Assembly: GCF_028293835.1 (NCBI RefSeq)
Contig: NZ_JAQGNX010000023.1
Location: 1 to 59,588 of the forward strand
From: Pseudomonas sp.
Lineage (GTDB): Bacteria; Pseudomonadota; Gammaproteobacteria; Pseudomonadales; Pseudomonadaceae
DNA: 59,588 nucleotides
Direction of reading: 5' to 3'
Part shown: in pieces, positions 40,851 through 49,553 of the stretch
Layout of the letters: the number at the start of each line of letters is the position of its first letter
Numbering within the stretch: the first letter of the stretch is position 1
Made by a program: the position numbers and the translations under genes
Notes under the pieces: model-generated
Databases searched by the model: none
Told to the model about the DNA's origin: nothing
Seen by the model: the letters and a program-made list of their open reading frames with translations, nothing else

Positions 40851-41461
40851 ACATAAAACAAAATCGCCACAAAGTGCAGCAAGCTGCCAGCAATCACGAA
40901 CAAGTGCCAGATGCCATGCCAGTGCCTGAAACGGGTGTCGAACGCGAAAAATATAATGCCGATGGTATATAAAATCCCACCTCCGGCCAGCCACATGAAT
41001 CCCGCCGTGCCCAACGCTGCCATCAACGGCTTGACCGCCACCAATACGATCCAGCCCATCACCGCGTAGATCACGATGGACATCACCCGCGCCTCGGAAC
41101 GCGGTTTGATTTCTTGCAACATGCCGATGACCGCCAATCCCCAAACCACACCGAACAGGGTCCAGCCCCACGGGCCGCGTAATGTCACCAGGCAGAACGG
41201 CGTGTAGCTGCCCGCGATCAGCAAGTAAATCGACAGGTGATCGACCTTTTGCATGATCACCTTCGCCCTTCCGCGAACGCTGTGATAAATCGTCGATGCG
41301 CTGTACAGCAGCAACAGCGTCACGCCATAAATGGCCATGCTGACGATCTTCCAGACGTCGCCGCCCAGGCTCGCCAGCACCAGCATCCAGACCACGCCGA
41401 CCAATGCCAGCACGGCACCCACCAGGTGGGTCCAGGCGTTGAAACGTTCTCCGTGATACAT
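40844..41461 (-). CDS. Hemolysin III / YqfA-like membrane protein (PAQR-related)
   Basis: 205 aa from the ATG at 41459-41461 (MYHGERFNAWTHLVG). Seven transmembrane segments with the family motifs ERFNAWTHLVG, ASTIYHSV, KVDHLSIYLLIAGSYTPF and FRHWHGIWHLFVIAGSLLHF; the His residues are the presumed zinc site of the PAQR/CREST superfamily. The hemolysin name is historical. Lipid hydrolase or membrane homeostasis roles are discussed for the family. It is divergent from the chromate-type transporter pair. Confidence 0.9.
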   Translation of the reverse strand: MYHGERFNAWTHLVGAVLALVGVVWMLVLASLGGDVWKIVSMAIYGVTLLLLYSASTIYHSVRGRAKVIMQKVDHLSIYLLIAGSYTPFCLVTLRGPWGWTLFGVVWGLAVIGMLQEIKPRSEARVMSIVIYAVMGWIVLVAVKPLMAALGTAGFMWLAGGGILYTIGIIFFAFDTRFRHWHGIWHLFVIAGSLLHFVAILFYVL

Positions 41462-41633
41462 ACTCGAACCCCAAAAGCGCCACAACCAAGCGCGCAAGGC
41501 TCAGGGTTCTGTCGCAAAAGCGCAATCCCCCGGCGAGAACTGGCGCAACGCCAGTCGATAAAACGCTAGAGTAATTAGCTCCCTAACGTTCACACTGGCA
41601 CCGTTTACGCCTTAACCTTTTTTGGGAATCAAC

Positions 41634-42206
41634 ATGGAACCCTCCGACCGTATTCGCCCAACGCTGTGGGAGCTGTTTTTCAACTTTGCCATGGTCGGAC
41701 TGTTCGGGTTTGGTGGCGTGATGCCGTGGGCGCGGCAGATGATGGTCGACCGTCGACAATGGGTAGATGAGGCAGAATTCGCCGAACTGTTGACCACTGG
41801 CCAGTTTTTCCCCGGGCCGAATATCGGCAATATCAGCATTATTTACGGCAGGCGCCAGCAAGGACTCGCCGGGGCTTGGGTGTCCATTGTCGGGCTGTAT
41901 TTATTTCCCACCATTGTCACGATCCTCGCCGGTTTTGCTTACACCAGATGGTGGAATGTGTATGCGGTGCAGCAGGTATTTGGCGCCGTGATGCCCATTG
42001 CCACCGGCCTGATGCTCGGCACCACATTACGCTTGCTGCACGGGATGCCGCGCAATGTGCACACCCTTGTGGTGTTCGTCATCACTTTTGTCCTGACCGG
42101 GCTGCTGGTGCTGCCGCTGTGGATGGTATTGCTGATCTGCATTCCCCTGTCCCTGGCCCTGAGTTACCTCACGCCCGGCGTACGCGCCAGTCACGGCGAG
42201 GCCTGA
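41634..42206 (+). CDS. Short-chain chromate transporter-type protein, first subunit
   Basis: 190 aa, about five to six transmembrane segments. FNFAMVGLFGFGGVMPWARQMMVD and the signature TTGQFFPGPNIGNISIIYGRRQ are the N-terminal half of the ChrA family (the PGP motif is intact). It is the first of two adjacent short genes that together equal one long ChrA; two-gene systems of this kind are known. Substrate may be chromate/sulfate or another anion. The second gene starts 4 bases after the stop, so they are co-translated. Confidence 0.85.
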   Translation: MEPSDRIRPTLWELFFNFAMVGLFGFGGVMPWARQMMVDRRQWVDEAEFAELLTTGQFFPGPNIGNISIIYGRRQQGLAGAWVSIVGLYLFPTIVTILAGFAYTRWWNVYAVQQVFGAVMPIATGLMLGTTLRLLHGMPRNVHTLVVFVITFVLTGLLVLPLWMVLLICIPLSLALSYLTPGVRASHGEA

Positions 42207-42210
42207 GCCC

Positions 42211-42753
42211 ATGCAGAGTGTGCTGCTGCAATTGATGTTCAACTGCGCGCTGTGGTCGCTGATGGCCATTGGCGGCAACAGCGTGGCGATCAGTGATATC
42301 CACCGCTACGCGGTGATGCAGGCGCATTGGGTCACCGATGCACAATTTGTCGCTTTCTTTGCCATGGCCCAAGCGTTGCCAGGGCCAAATGGCATGTTTC
42401 TGGTGTTCATCGGTCAAGAGGCGGCGGGTGTTACGGGGGCCTTGACCGTGATGGTCGCCAAGCTGGTGCCATGTTCGATGATCACTTACTACGGTGCGGC
42501 CTGGCTGGAGCGCCAATCCCATCGGCCATGGGTGCAACGAGTCAAACGCTCGCTGTTGCCGGTGACCATCGGCCTGATTCTGGCAGCGTCATTCGTGCTG
42601 ATCAAAAGCATGGAGAACGGCTGGGCGCAGATATCCCTGACCATCGTCAGCGCAGCGGTCATCTATTTTTCCCGTCTTAACGCCATCTGGCTGATCCTCA
42701 TCGGCACAGCGCTGGGCCTGACCAGCGGCCTGCTGAATGCTGATTGGTTTTGA
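42211..42753 (+). CDS. Short-chain chromate transporter-type protein, second subunit
   Basis: 180 aa with about six transmembrane segments. ALWSLMAIGGNSVAISDIHRY and FAMAQALPGPNGMFLVFIGQ are the second-half ChrA signatures, again with the PGP motif. Placed 4 bases after the first subunit; each has its own start and a complete domain, so this is a genuine pair and not a frameshifted single gene. The malonate regulator gene follows by 127 bases on the same strand, so a role in malonate-linked anion movement is conceivable but unsupported. Confidence 0.85.
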   Translation: MQSVLLQLMFNCALWSLMAIGGNSVAISDIHRYAVMQAHWVTDAQFVAFFAMAQALPGPNGMFLVFIGQEAAGVTGALTVMVAKLVPCSMITYYGAAWLERQSHRPWVQRVKRSLLPVTIGLILAASFVLIKSMENGWAQISLTIVSAAVIYFSRLNAIWLILIGTALGLTSGLLNADWF

Positions 42754-42880
42754 TGTGCAGCCAGCAGCCGACGACTCGGGCACAATTGCGCGATTTGGTG
42801 GCCGCTCTATTTAGCAAAACACCCTCCTACAGTTACCTTCATTCAGTAATTTATACGTTGTTTGATGGAGCCACCCCGCC

Positions 42881-43798
42881 ATGCTGATCGATGAAGAATT
42901 GACCTTGAAGAAGCTGGAGATCTTTCTGGCCTTCATGCGCACCGGCAACCTGGCGCGGGCAGCCGTTGAGCTGCAGACCAGCAATGTCAGTGTTCACCGG
43001 GCGATTCACTCGCTGGAAAGCGCACTGCGCTGTCCGCTGTTCAAACACGAAGGGCGCAATTTAACTCCGCTGGAAAGTGCTTATGTGCTGGAAGAACGCG
43101 CGCAGAAGCTGATTCAGGACGTGGTCAAAACGGTCGAGATGACGCGCCAGGCGGCCGGCTTTTCAGCGGCGCGTTTCAAGCTTGGCGCGCTGTACTCGCT
43201 CACCGTCAAAACCGTGCCGCAGTTGATCATGGGACTGAAAATACGTCGCAGCGAGTTGAACATTGATCTGATCCTCGGCTCGAACATTGACCTGTTCTAC
43301 AAGCTGAAGAACATGGAAGTTGACGCGATTCTGGTGTCGCTCAACGAAAGCGTCAGTGACCCGGACTGCGAGCAGCTGGCGCTGTTCTCCGACGATATCT
43401 TTCTCGCTGCACCGGCTGATTCACCGTTTTCCCATCAAAGCGAAGTCGACCTCAGCGACCTGCGCGAAGCCACTTTCCTGACCCTGACCCAAGGCTTCGC
43501 CACCCACCAGGACGGTGTTCGGGTGTTTCAACAGGCGGGCTTCGAGCCAAAAGTGGCGATGCAGGTCAACGACATCTTTACCCTGCTGAGCATGGTCAGT
43601 TCCGGGGTTGGTTATGCCCTGCTGCCGGGACGGGTGGCGGCGGTGTACGAAAACCGAGTGCGCTTGATCCCGCTGCAACAGCGCTACCGCATGCAGCAGC
43701 ACATCGGCGTGGTATTTCTCAAAGCCAAAGAACGCGACCCAAACTTGTTGGCATTAGTGGCTGAATGCCGGATGTATGCGAATCGGCATTCGGCCTGA
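42881..43798 (+). CDS. mdcR: LysR-type regulator of malonate utilisation
   Basis: 305 aa. N-terminal LysR helix-turn-helix (KLEIFLAFMRTGNLARAAVELQTSNVSVHRAIHSLE) and a C-terminal ligand-binding domain ending LLALVAECRMYANRH. It faces the 3' end of the mdc-mad operon; in Pseudomonas MdcR is always linked to this cluster and activates it in response to malonate. The assignment rests on position and on SNVSVHRAIHSLESALRC, which differs from common LysR proteins. It probably binds upstream of mdcA, where a palindrome is present. Confidence 0.87.
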   Translation: MLIDEELTLKKLEIFLAFMRTGNLARAAVELQTSNVSVHRAIHSLESALRCPLFKHEGRNLTPLESAYVLEERAQKLIQDVVKTVEMTRQAAGFSAARFKLGALYSLTVKTVPQLIMGLKIRRSELNIDLILGSNIDLFYKLKNMEVDAILVSLNESVSDPDCEQLALFSDDIFLAAPADSPFSHQSEVDLSDLREATFLTLTQGFATHQDGVRVFQQAGFEPKVAMQVNDIFTLLSMVSSGVGYALLPGRVAAVYENRVRLIPLQQRYRMQQHIGVVFLKAKERDPNLLALVAECRMYANRHSA

Positions 43799-43812
43799 TA
43801 CAACGGCAATTG

Positions 43813-43885
43813 ATCTGTAGGACGCGGACGGCGCGGTTTGTCTGATACACCGCGTTGGCGAGGCGGCGTATCAGGCACAAGCGAG
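43813..43885. repeat. Decayed GGAGCCAAC-family repeat between mdcR and madM
   Basis: CTGTAGGACGCGGACGGCGC, TGTCTGATACACCGC and TTGGCGAGGCGG are recognisable parts of the family but in disturbed order, suggesting an old, rearranged copy. It lies between the convergent mdcR and madM stops. Confidence 0.5.
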
Positions 43886-43896
43886 TGGCCTTCTCC

Positions 43897-44661
43897 CTAA
43901 CCCATTATCCCGCGGACAATGAAGTACAGCACCGAAGGCCCCAATAAGCAGCCTAAGCCGGTGTGGAAGGTGGCGGTAAGCGCGCCGTATGGCACCAGGC
44001 GTCGATCGGTTGCCGCAAGTCCCGCAGTAACGCCGCTGACAGTACCCGCCAAGCCGCCGAAGACCATCGCCGAGCGTGGGTTGTCGAGGCCCATCCAACG
44101 TGCAGCCATGGGTGTGCAGACCATGACCAAAATCGCCTTGATCAACCCGGTTGCGATGGACAAGGCCATCACGTCAGAGCTCGCTCCAATCGCTGCGCCA
44201 GTCACTGGGCCAACGATGTATGTCACGGCGCCAGCGCCAATGGTCGTCATGCTGACTGCATCGCGATAACCGAACATCCAGGCGATGCTCGCACCCACGA
44301 TAAACGGCAGCGTGGTGCCCAGTAACAAGGCGATGACGCCGATCAATCCCGCTTTGCGCGCTTCGGTGGCTTGCACTTCAAAAGCTGTGGCAACAATGGC
44401 GAAGTCACGCAACATGGCGCCGCCCATCAAGCCGATGCCGGAGAACAAGCTGATATCCGCCAAGCCTTTTTCGCCTCCGGTCATGGTCCCGCCAACCCAG
44501 GCCAGAATCAGCCCGATCACAATCGCAATCGCCGAGCCGTGAATGCGCCCGAAGGTCAGGTGCCTGGAGATCAACACCGACACCCACATGACGATGCCGA
44601 CAAACGCGAACGCCGTCACCAGGCCGTATTGGCCCAAATCTTTTGCCAGTAGAGGCCACAT
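43897..44661 (-). CDS. madM: Malonate transporter subunit MadM
   Basis: 254 aa from the ATG at 44659-44661, eight or so transmembrane segments. Gly/Ala-rich helices with GGTMTGGEKGLADISLFSGIGLMGGAMLRDFAIV and TIGAGAVTYIVGPVTGAAIGASSDV are typical of MadM. With MadL it imports malonate (sodium-linked in the Malonomonas system). One base separates it from the madL stop, so the two are co-translated. It is the last gene of the operon. Confidence 0.93.
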   Translation of the reverse strand: MWPLLAKDLGQYGLVTAFAFVGIVMWVSVLISRHLTFGRIHGSAIAIVIGLILAWVGGTMTGGEKGLADISLFSGIGLMGGAMLRDFAIVATAFEVQATEARKAGLIGVIALLLGTTLPFIVGASIAWMFGYRDAVSMTTIGAGAVTYIVGPVTGAAIGASSDVMALSIATGLIKAILVMVCTPMAARWMGLDNPRSAMVFGGLAGTVSGVTAGLAATDRRLVPYGALTATFHTGLGCLLGPSVLYFIVRGIMG

Positions 44662-44662
44662 A

Positions 44663-45103
44663 TCAGCGTCCCCCTGCGGTGGTTGCAACAGGCGGCGACG
44701 GTGAAGCGGGCAAAATCAGCGAAGGCTCTTCATCCGGCAGCGGTTCGCCTTTGTTGAAGCGACTGATAAGCGCGATTACGCAACCACAAACCAACACCGA
44801 GGCGATGGCAGCCAAAATGGCTACCGGGCCGCCATGCAGGGCAGTCACCACGTTTTGTTGCGCGGCCATGGCGACCACTACCGGAATGTACATCGCGCCC
44901 CAAAAACCGACGCCCATCTCACAGTCTTTGGTCATGCCGCCGCCGCGTTTTTGCATATACAGTCGGGCGCAGATCAACAGGATCATGGCGATACCGACAC
45001 CGCCGACATTGGATTTGACGCCTAGCAAAACCCCCAGCATGTCGCCAAGAATTACCCCTGCCAGGGTGCAGATAGCCAGTAAGGCCACGCCGTAAATAAT
45101 CAT
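44663..45103 (-). CDS. madL: Malonate transporter subunit MadL
   Basis: 146 aa from the ATG at 45101-45103, with GAGGAT 8 bases upstream (the GTG 15 bases earlier overlaps this site). Four transmembrane segments; MIIYGVALLAICTLAGVILGDMLG, GGVGIAMILLICARLYMQKRGG and EMGVGFWGAMYIPVVVAM are characteristic of MadL. The C-terminal 30 residues are Pro/Ser-rich and cytoplasmic. It follows mdcH by 63 bases and forms the transporter with MadM. Confidence 0.93.
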   Translation of the reverse strand: MIIYGVALLAICTLAGVILGDMLGVLLGVKSNVGGVGIAMILLICARLYMQKRGGGMTKDCEMGVGFWGAMYIPVVVAMAAQQNVVTALHGGPVAILAAIASVLVCGCVIALISRFNKGEPLPDEEPSLILPASPSPPVATTAGGR

Positions 45104-45166
45104 TATTTTTATCCTCACATTGCGTTGCTGAAGTTGTTGTTTTTATCCTTCGCAGCAGCTATCGGT

Positions 45167-46102
45167 CTATGGGTTACGGCTTCCCTCCTCTTGCAGCAAC
45201 GCGCTCAACGTATCCATGCGAGCCCCCTGAAAGGCGACCGCTGTTCCTTGCTCAAACGCTTTTCGGCCCAACCCCGTAAGCACGGTTCCAGGCGGCAACT
45301 CGATTTGCAGGCGCACGCCACGCTCGTAAGCGGTTTGCACCGTGCTGCGCCAGTCGATCACCCGGCACATGTTGTAGGTCAGGTCATCGCGTAGTTTGTC
45401 GGCGGTCATGATCAGGCGCGCCGTGCTGCCGCTCAGGTAACGCACGGCGGGCGCTCGCATGGACACTGTGGCAAACGCCTCGGCCAACGCCGAAGCAGGT
45501 TGCTCGAGCAACGCGCAATGAGATGGCACGCTGACGGCTAAGCGTTTTACTGCCGCTGCGCCGTGGGCTTTTGCCAACTCGGCGATCTGCGCCATCGCTA
45601 TGTCACTGCCGGCTACCACCATTTGCGCGTCGGCATTGATGTTGGCCAGGTACAGCGGCGTCTCGGTGCTATGAACCTCAGTGATCAAGGCCTCGACCGT
45701 AGTTTGATCCAGCCCGAGAATTGCGGTCATGCCAAACCCCGAGGGGTAGGCGTTTTGCATCAACGTGCCGCGTAAAGCGACCAGACGTACGGCATCGGCA
45801 AAATCCAGCGCACCGGCGATAACGGCTGCGGGGTACGCGCCAACCGACAGGCCAGCGACATACGTAGGCGCTGCACTTCGTTCAATCAGCAACCGGGCGC
45901 AGGCGACACCTGCGATCAATAAGCACAGCTGCACGGCGCGGGTGTTGACCAGTGCTTCGGCAGAATCCAGGGCCCATGCGTCTTCGCCCAATTCATCGCT
46001 GGCCTCAATCAAGCACTGACGAATCAGCGCTTGCTCGGGCAGTTGATGGAGCATCTGCGGGTACTGCGCGCCCTGGCCGGGGAACACCATAAAGCTGCTC
46101 AT
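45167..46102 (-). CDS. mdcH: Malonate decarboxylase epsilon subunit (malonyl transferase)
   Basis: 311 aa from the ATG at 46100-46102. FabD-like acyltransferase: VFPGQGAQYPQM and the nucleophile motif AGLSVGAYPAAVIAGAL (Ser in GLSVG), then catalytic VPSHCALLEQPA. It loads malonyl from malonyl-CoA onto the Mdc acyl carrier protein to start the decarboxylation cycle. The start overlaps mdcG by 4 bases (ATGA), so expression is coupled. Confidence 0.93.
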   Translation of the reverse strand: MSSFMVFPGQGAQYPQMLHQLPEQALIRQCLIEASDELGEDAWALDSAEALVNTRAVQLCLLIAGVACARLLIERSAAPTYVAGLSVGAYPAAVIAGALDFADAVRLVALRGTLMQNAYPSGFGMTAILGLDQTTVEALITEVHSTETPLYLANINADAQMVVAGSDIAMAQIAELAKAHGAAAVKRLAVSVPSHCALLEQPASALAEAFATVSMRAPAVRYLSGSTARLIMTADKLRDDLTYNMCRVIDWRSTVQTAYERGVRLQIELPPGTVLTGLGRKAFEQGTAVAFQGARMDTLSALLQEEGSRNP

Positions 46103-46731
46103 GCGGCACACTCGGCTAACAGCCAGGGATCGTCGATCAGGCGCGGGGCTTGGTCTGTTTTAAGCAGAACCGATCGCGCAGAAGTTGCCCACTCCCGCAG
46201 TGCTAAGCCACCCCCGGGGGTTTGCAGCTGCACGTCGATTTGGCATGCCACGCGCTGCAGATCTTTGACCAGCTGCGCGGCCCGTGCACGATCAAATAGC
46301 ACCGGCGTGCGCAGTATCAAATCCAGATCGCTGTCCGCGTGCAGTGCCGCACACCGGCTGGCCAACTCAAATCCAGCGCTGCCGCTGATACCCCATACCA
46401 GCCCCAAATCGTCCATCACTGATCGAATCTGCTGCAGCGCTTTTAAGGCGGGCCAATCGAGGCTGCGCTGACAACCAACCTCGATTAATTGCTCCGGCGA
46501 AACCTGTCGCTGAATATCAGCGCGGCTCATCAGCGTGGCGTAGCGCTGTTCCCGCAACGGCCCACGAACGCCCACCGCGATTTGATCAGCCGCCACCAAC
46601 GCCCGACGCACCACCACCGGCTGATCGAGGCTCAGCGCTTCGGCCACCCAGTGGGGCGCGTCGGCTGGTAACGCACGCGCAGGCAAACCCCAGAGCAAAT
46701 CATGGGGCAGCACCGCGCCGAGACCGTTCAT
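46099..46731 (-). CDS. mdcG: Phosphoribosyl-dephospho-CoA transferase of malonate decarboxylase
   Basis: 210 aa. It attaches the 2'-(5''-phosphoribosyl)-3'-dephospho-CoA prosthetic group made by MdcB to the acyl carrier protein MdcC. Nucleotidyltransferase-like active site: GISGSAGFELASRC followed by LHADSDLDLILRTP with the metal-binding DSDLD. It starts directly after the mdcE stop with no gap and overlaps mdcH by 4 bases. Confidence 0.92.
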   Translation of the reverse strand: MNGLGAVLPHDLLWGLPARALPADAPHWVAEALSLDQPVVVRRALVAADQIAVGVRGPLREQRYATLMSRADIQRQVSPEQLIEVGCQRSLDWPALKALQQIRSVMDDLGLVWGISGSAGFELASRCAALHADSDLDLILRTPVLFDRARAAQLVKDLQRVACQIDVQLQTPGGGLALREWATSARSVLLKTDQAPRLIDDPWLLAECAA

Positions 46732-47535
46732 TTACCACTGCGCCCGCAGCAGTTCTCGCACTTTGGAAGAGGCCGCGCGGTTGTCGGCACCGAGGCGACT
46801 GCTCAGGTCGTTTCCTTTCCCGCGAACGTCATCTACGGCGGCGATCAGGCACGCTTGAACCTGCTCGATATCCTGCGGGGTCGGCTGTTCGATCTGGCTG
46901 ACAGCAAGGGTCTTCCACAGCAAACCGAGGCTCGCGTAGCTGTCGATGTCATAAGCCATGGGCGGAACGCTGGCGGCGAGTTTTTCCAGTTCTTCGACAG
47001 TGCGCAGCGTGACCCGAGCCGCAGACGCTTTGCCCATGGCATGTACCATCACACCGGGATCGCGCAGGGCAATCAGGCGGTTGGCCTGATAACCATGGGC
47101 CAAAAATGCGCCGGACATGGCCTTCCCCACCAACAGCGCAATCACCGGGTGCCCGGCCAAACGGGCGCGGGCGTAACTGTCAGCAGCACCGGCGAGGGCT
47201 TGATGAATGCCCAATGCTTCTTCCCGGCGCCCATACGCTTGGCTTGGCACATCGACGATGGCAATCAAGGTGCGCTTGTGTTCGTTGCGCTGATCCAGCT
47301 CGATGGCCTCATCGACGGCTTTGGCCAACCCCCAACCTTCCAGCAGGCCGACTTCGCCGTTACGCGCCCGGGGAAAGGGGTTTTCAGGATCAGCGACCAC
47401 GGCTAAAAAGCGCGCTGGCTGCTGGCCCAACTCGCCATCGGCCACTTTCAGTGAAACAGGTAAACCTTGCACTTCAGCGGCGCCATTGCTCAGGGCTAAA
47501 AACCACTGCAAACCCCGCACTGAGAAATCACTCAT
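46732..47535 (-). CDS. mdcE: Malonate decarboxylase gamma subunit
   Basis: 267 aa, crotonase-like carboxyltransferase fold related to the acetyl-CoA carboxylase C-terminal half: IVDVPSQAYGRREEALGIH, HPVIALLVGKAMSGAFLAHG and DPGVMVHAMGKASAARVTL. With MdcD it decarboxylates malonyl-S-ACP to acetyl-S-ACP and CO2. Starts 4 bases inside the end of mdcD. Confidence 0.93.
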   Translation of the reverse strand: MSDFSVRGLQWFLALSNGAAEVQGLPVSLKVADGELGQQPARFLAVVADPENPFPRARNGEVGLLEGWGLAKAVDEAIELDQRNEHKRTLIAIVDVPSQAYGRREEALGIHQALAGAADSYARARLAGHPVIALLVGKAMSGAFLAHGYQANRLIALRDPGVMVHAMGKASAARVTLRTVEELEKLAASVPPMAYDIDSYASLGLLWKTLAVSQIEQPTPQDIEQVQACLIAAVDDVRGKGNDLSSRLGADNRAASSKVRELLRAQW

Positions 47536-48383
47536 GACTGTTCTCCCTCATACAACGTGCGCACCGTCTGCGGGTCGATTTGTGTGGTGGTGTCCAACTG
47601 AGACAGTCGCTGCAAAAAGTGCTCGTATCGACCGCTGCGATTCAGGGTCGGCAAACCTTTGGCGAGCAGACCCGCGATTTTTTGTTGGATTTGCGCTTTG
47701 TCATCAATGGCAAACGCGTCCACCAAGCCGCTGGCGAAACGCTGCTCGCCTCCGGTCAGGCTCCAGATGAAGGGCCGATTTCGCGAGTCGTACTCTTGAA
47801 TACCGGCTTCTTGCTCAATTACTTGAGGACCGTTCAAGCCCAAACGAGCCTCTTGGGTGACCAATAGATAGCTGCACAAGCCTGCGGCAATGGACATCCC
47901 GCCGAAACAGCCAACGCTGCCTGCCACCACACCGATCACCGGCTGGTACTGGCGCAGGTCGACAATTGCGGCATGAATATCGGCAATCGCCGCCAGGCCC
48001 AGGTTGGCTTCCTGCAAGCGCACGCCACCGGTTTCCAGCAGTAGGACGGCGGCGGTGGGAATCCCGTTGCGGTTGTCTTCAGCGGCCAGTTCCAAAGCGC
48101 CAGCCATTTTCGCGCCGCCGACTTCGCCCATGCTGCCGCCCTGAAACGCACCTTCAATCGCGGCGACGACGACGGGCAAACCGCCGACGGTGCCTTTGGC
48201 GATGACCACACCGTCATCGGCCTGGGGCACGACGCCTTGCTTGGCCAGCCAGGGCGACGTCATCCGGTCAAAAGGACCGACTAATTCACGAAAGCTCCCA
48301 GCGTCCAGGATGGCCCGAGCACGTTGACGAGCGTTGAGCTCGACGAAGCTGTGTTGCTGAAGCAAGTGCGCGCTGTCAGTCAT
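47532..48383 (-). CDS. mdcD: Malonate decarboxylase beta subunit
   Basis: 283 aa from the ATG at 48381-48383. Carboxyltransferase fold: ELNARQRARAILDAGSF, GTVGGLPVVVAAIEGAFQGGSMGEVGGAKM and GGVRLQEANLGLAAIADIHAAI. It forms the decarboxylase core with MdcE. The start overlaps mdcC by 8 bases; the stop overlaps mdcE by 4. Confidence 0.93.
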   Translation of the reverse strand: MTDSAHLLQQHSFVELNARQRARAILDAGSFRELVGPFDRMTSPWLAKQGVVPQADDGVVIAKGTVGGLPVVVAAIEGAFQGGSMGEVGGAKMAGALELAAEDNRNGIPTAAVLLLETGGVRLQEANLGLAAIADIHAAIVDLRQYQPVIGVVAGSVGCFGGMSIAAGLCSYLLVTQEARLGLNGPQVIEQEAGIQEYDSRNRPFIWSLTGGEQRFASGLVDAFAIDDKAQIQQKIAGLLAKGLPTLNRSGRYEHFLQRLSQLDTTTQIDPQTVRTLYEGEQS

Positions 48384-48675
48384 GACCGATCTCCTCGAAG
48401 CCCTGCTCCATGCGCAGCCGCACAACACCGGGCGTCGCACCGAAATCATGGATGTTGATGCTCATGGCGGGCGGGGTTTGCCCATCGAACATACGCTCAA
48501 ACAGGTGCTGCCAACGGGATGAAGCGCCATTGACCGACGTTATCACCTGAATCGACAACTTGCCCGGTGCGCCGGGTTCCAGCATCACTTCCAGATCGCC
48601 AGATCCGACGCAGCCCACCAATGCACGGCCCATAGGCGGTTGCCCGGCGGGGAATTCAAAAGACAGGGTTTCCAT
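48376..48675 (-). CDS. mdcC: Malonate decarboxylase acyl carrier protein (delta subunit)
   Basis: 99 aa from the ATG at 48673-48675, with GAGGAA inside the end of mdcB as ribosome site. The motif ALVGCVGSGDLEVMLEPG contains the Ser that carries the phosphoribosyl-dephospho-CoA group, similar to the citrate lyase acyl carrier CitD. Two bases separate it from mdcB and it overlaps mdcD. Confidence 0.92.
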   Translation of the reverse strand: METLSFEFPAGQPPMGRALVGCVGSGDLEVMLEPGAPGKLSIQVITSVNGASSRWQHLFERMFDGQTPPAMSINIHDFGATPGVVRLRMEQGFEEIGHD

Positions 48676-48677
48676 GG

Positions 48678-49553
48678 TCAAAAATTCCTCGAAGGTTCGC
48701 CGAGCTTAGGCTCAAGGCTATCGATAAACAGGCAGGCTGCGAGCAAGTCCGCCGCGCCACCCGGCGACGCGTTCAGGCTCAACAGTTGCTGATCCAATTC
48801 ATGCAGGCAACGCCGACCGCTGAGGCTCGCGCTGCCCCCCGCATCCAGCACTTTTTGTGCACCGCGCTGCATTGCTTCAAGACCGGCTTCACCGGCGCGG
48901 TACAGCACGCAGGTATCGCCCAACGTGGTCATGATCGCGAGCAATGCATCGAGCCTGGCGTTCTGCTCGCCATGGCCGGTGGCCCGGCTGCGTTGCAACT
49001 GTGGCAGACCCCATTGCAGCACCGCAGGAAAGCCCAACTGCGCCTGTTCTCGGGCGCCGCGCGCGCCGTAGCGCTGGGCCACTTCCGCGCCGTGGCTGTT
49101 TTGCACCGGCGAGTTGCGGTCGTCGATCAGTGCCAAGCGTGCGGCTCGCAAACCGATAGCGGCCGGGGTTCGATGGGCGGGTTCCAGCGCGACAGCGACC
49201 ACCAACAACCCCAAGGCCCAGATCGCCCCTCGATGGGTGTTCACACCGCCCGTGGTGTGCAGCATCGCGGCTTCGCCTTCGCGGCCGATACGGCCAATGG
49301 CTTCACGCAATGGCTGGCCAACAACGCCGAATTGCAGCGCGGCTTCGGCCATTTCTTTGAACGCTGGCCACAGCGATAACGCCGAGGCGTGCATCAGGCC
49401 CAAGTGCAAATCGCTGTGGGCACCGTTGCCGCGACGATCGACCAATGCCGGTTTCGGCGACAGGTCGGCTTCGTCGATCAATGCGTCCACCGCGAGGTCA
49501 GCCAAACGGTCTGCCAGCGATAAGGCCACGGCTTCCAGCTTGAGCGCGCGCAT
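48678..49553 (-). CDS. mdcB: Triphosphoribosyl-dephospho-CoA synthase of malonate decarboxylase
   Basis: 291 aa from the ATG at 49551-49553, which shares a base with the mdcA stop (TGATG). CitG-type enzyme: [58 protein letters not shown] and [16 protein letters not shown]. It makes the prosthetic group precursor from dephospho-CoA and ATP, which MdcG then transfers to MdcC. Confidence 0.93.
   Translation of the reverse strand: MRALKLEAVALSLADRLADLAVDALIDEADLSPKPALVDRRGNGAHSDLHLGLMHASALSLWPAFKEMAEAALQFGVVGQPLREAIGRIGREGEAAMLHTTGGVNTHRGAIWALGLLVVAVALEPAHRTPAAIGLRAARLALIDDRNSPVQNSHGAEVAQRYGARGAREQAQLGFPAVLQWGLPQLQRSRATGHGEQNARLDALLAIMTTLGDTCVLYRAGEAGLEAMQRGAQKVLDAGGSASLSGRRCLHELDQQLLSLNASPGGAADLLAACLFIDSLEPKLGEPSRNF

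Noticed and set aside
40844..41461. True hemolysin toxin
   Set aside because: The family name is historical; the protein is a seven-helix PAQR-like membrane protein with a conserved His site.
41634..42753. Chromate transporter split by a frameshift
   Set aside because: Each half has its own start, a complete domain with PGP motif and a separate stop; two-gene short-chain systems are known.
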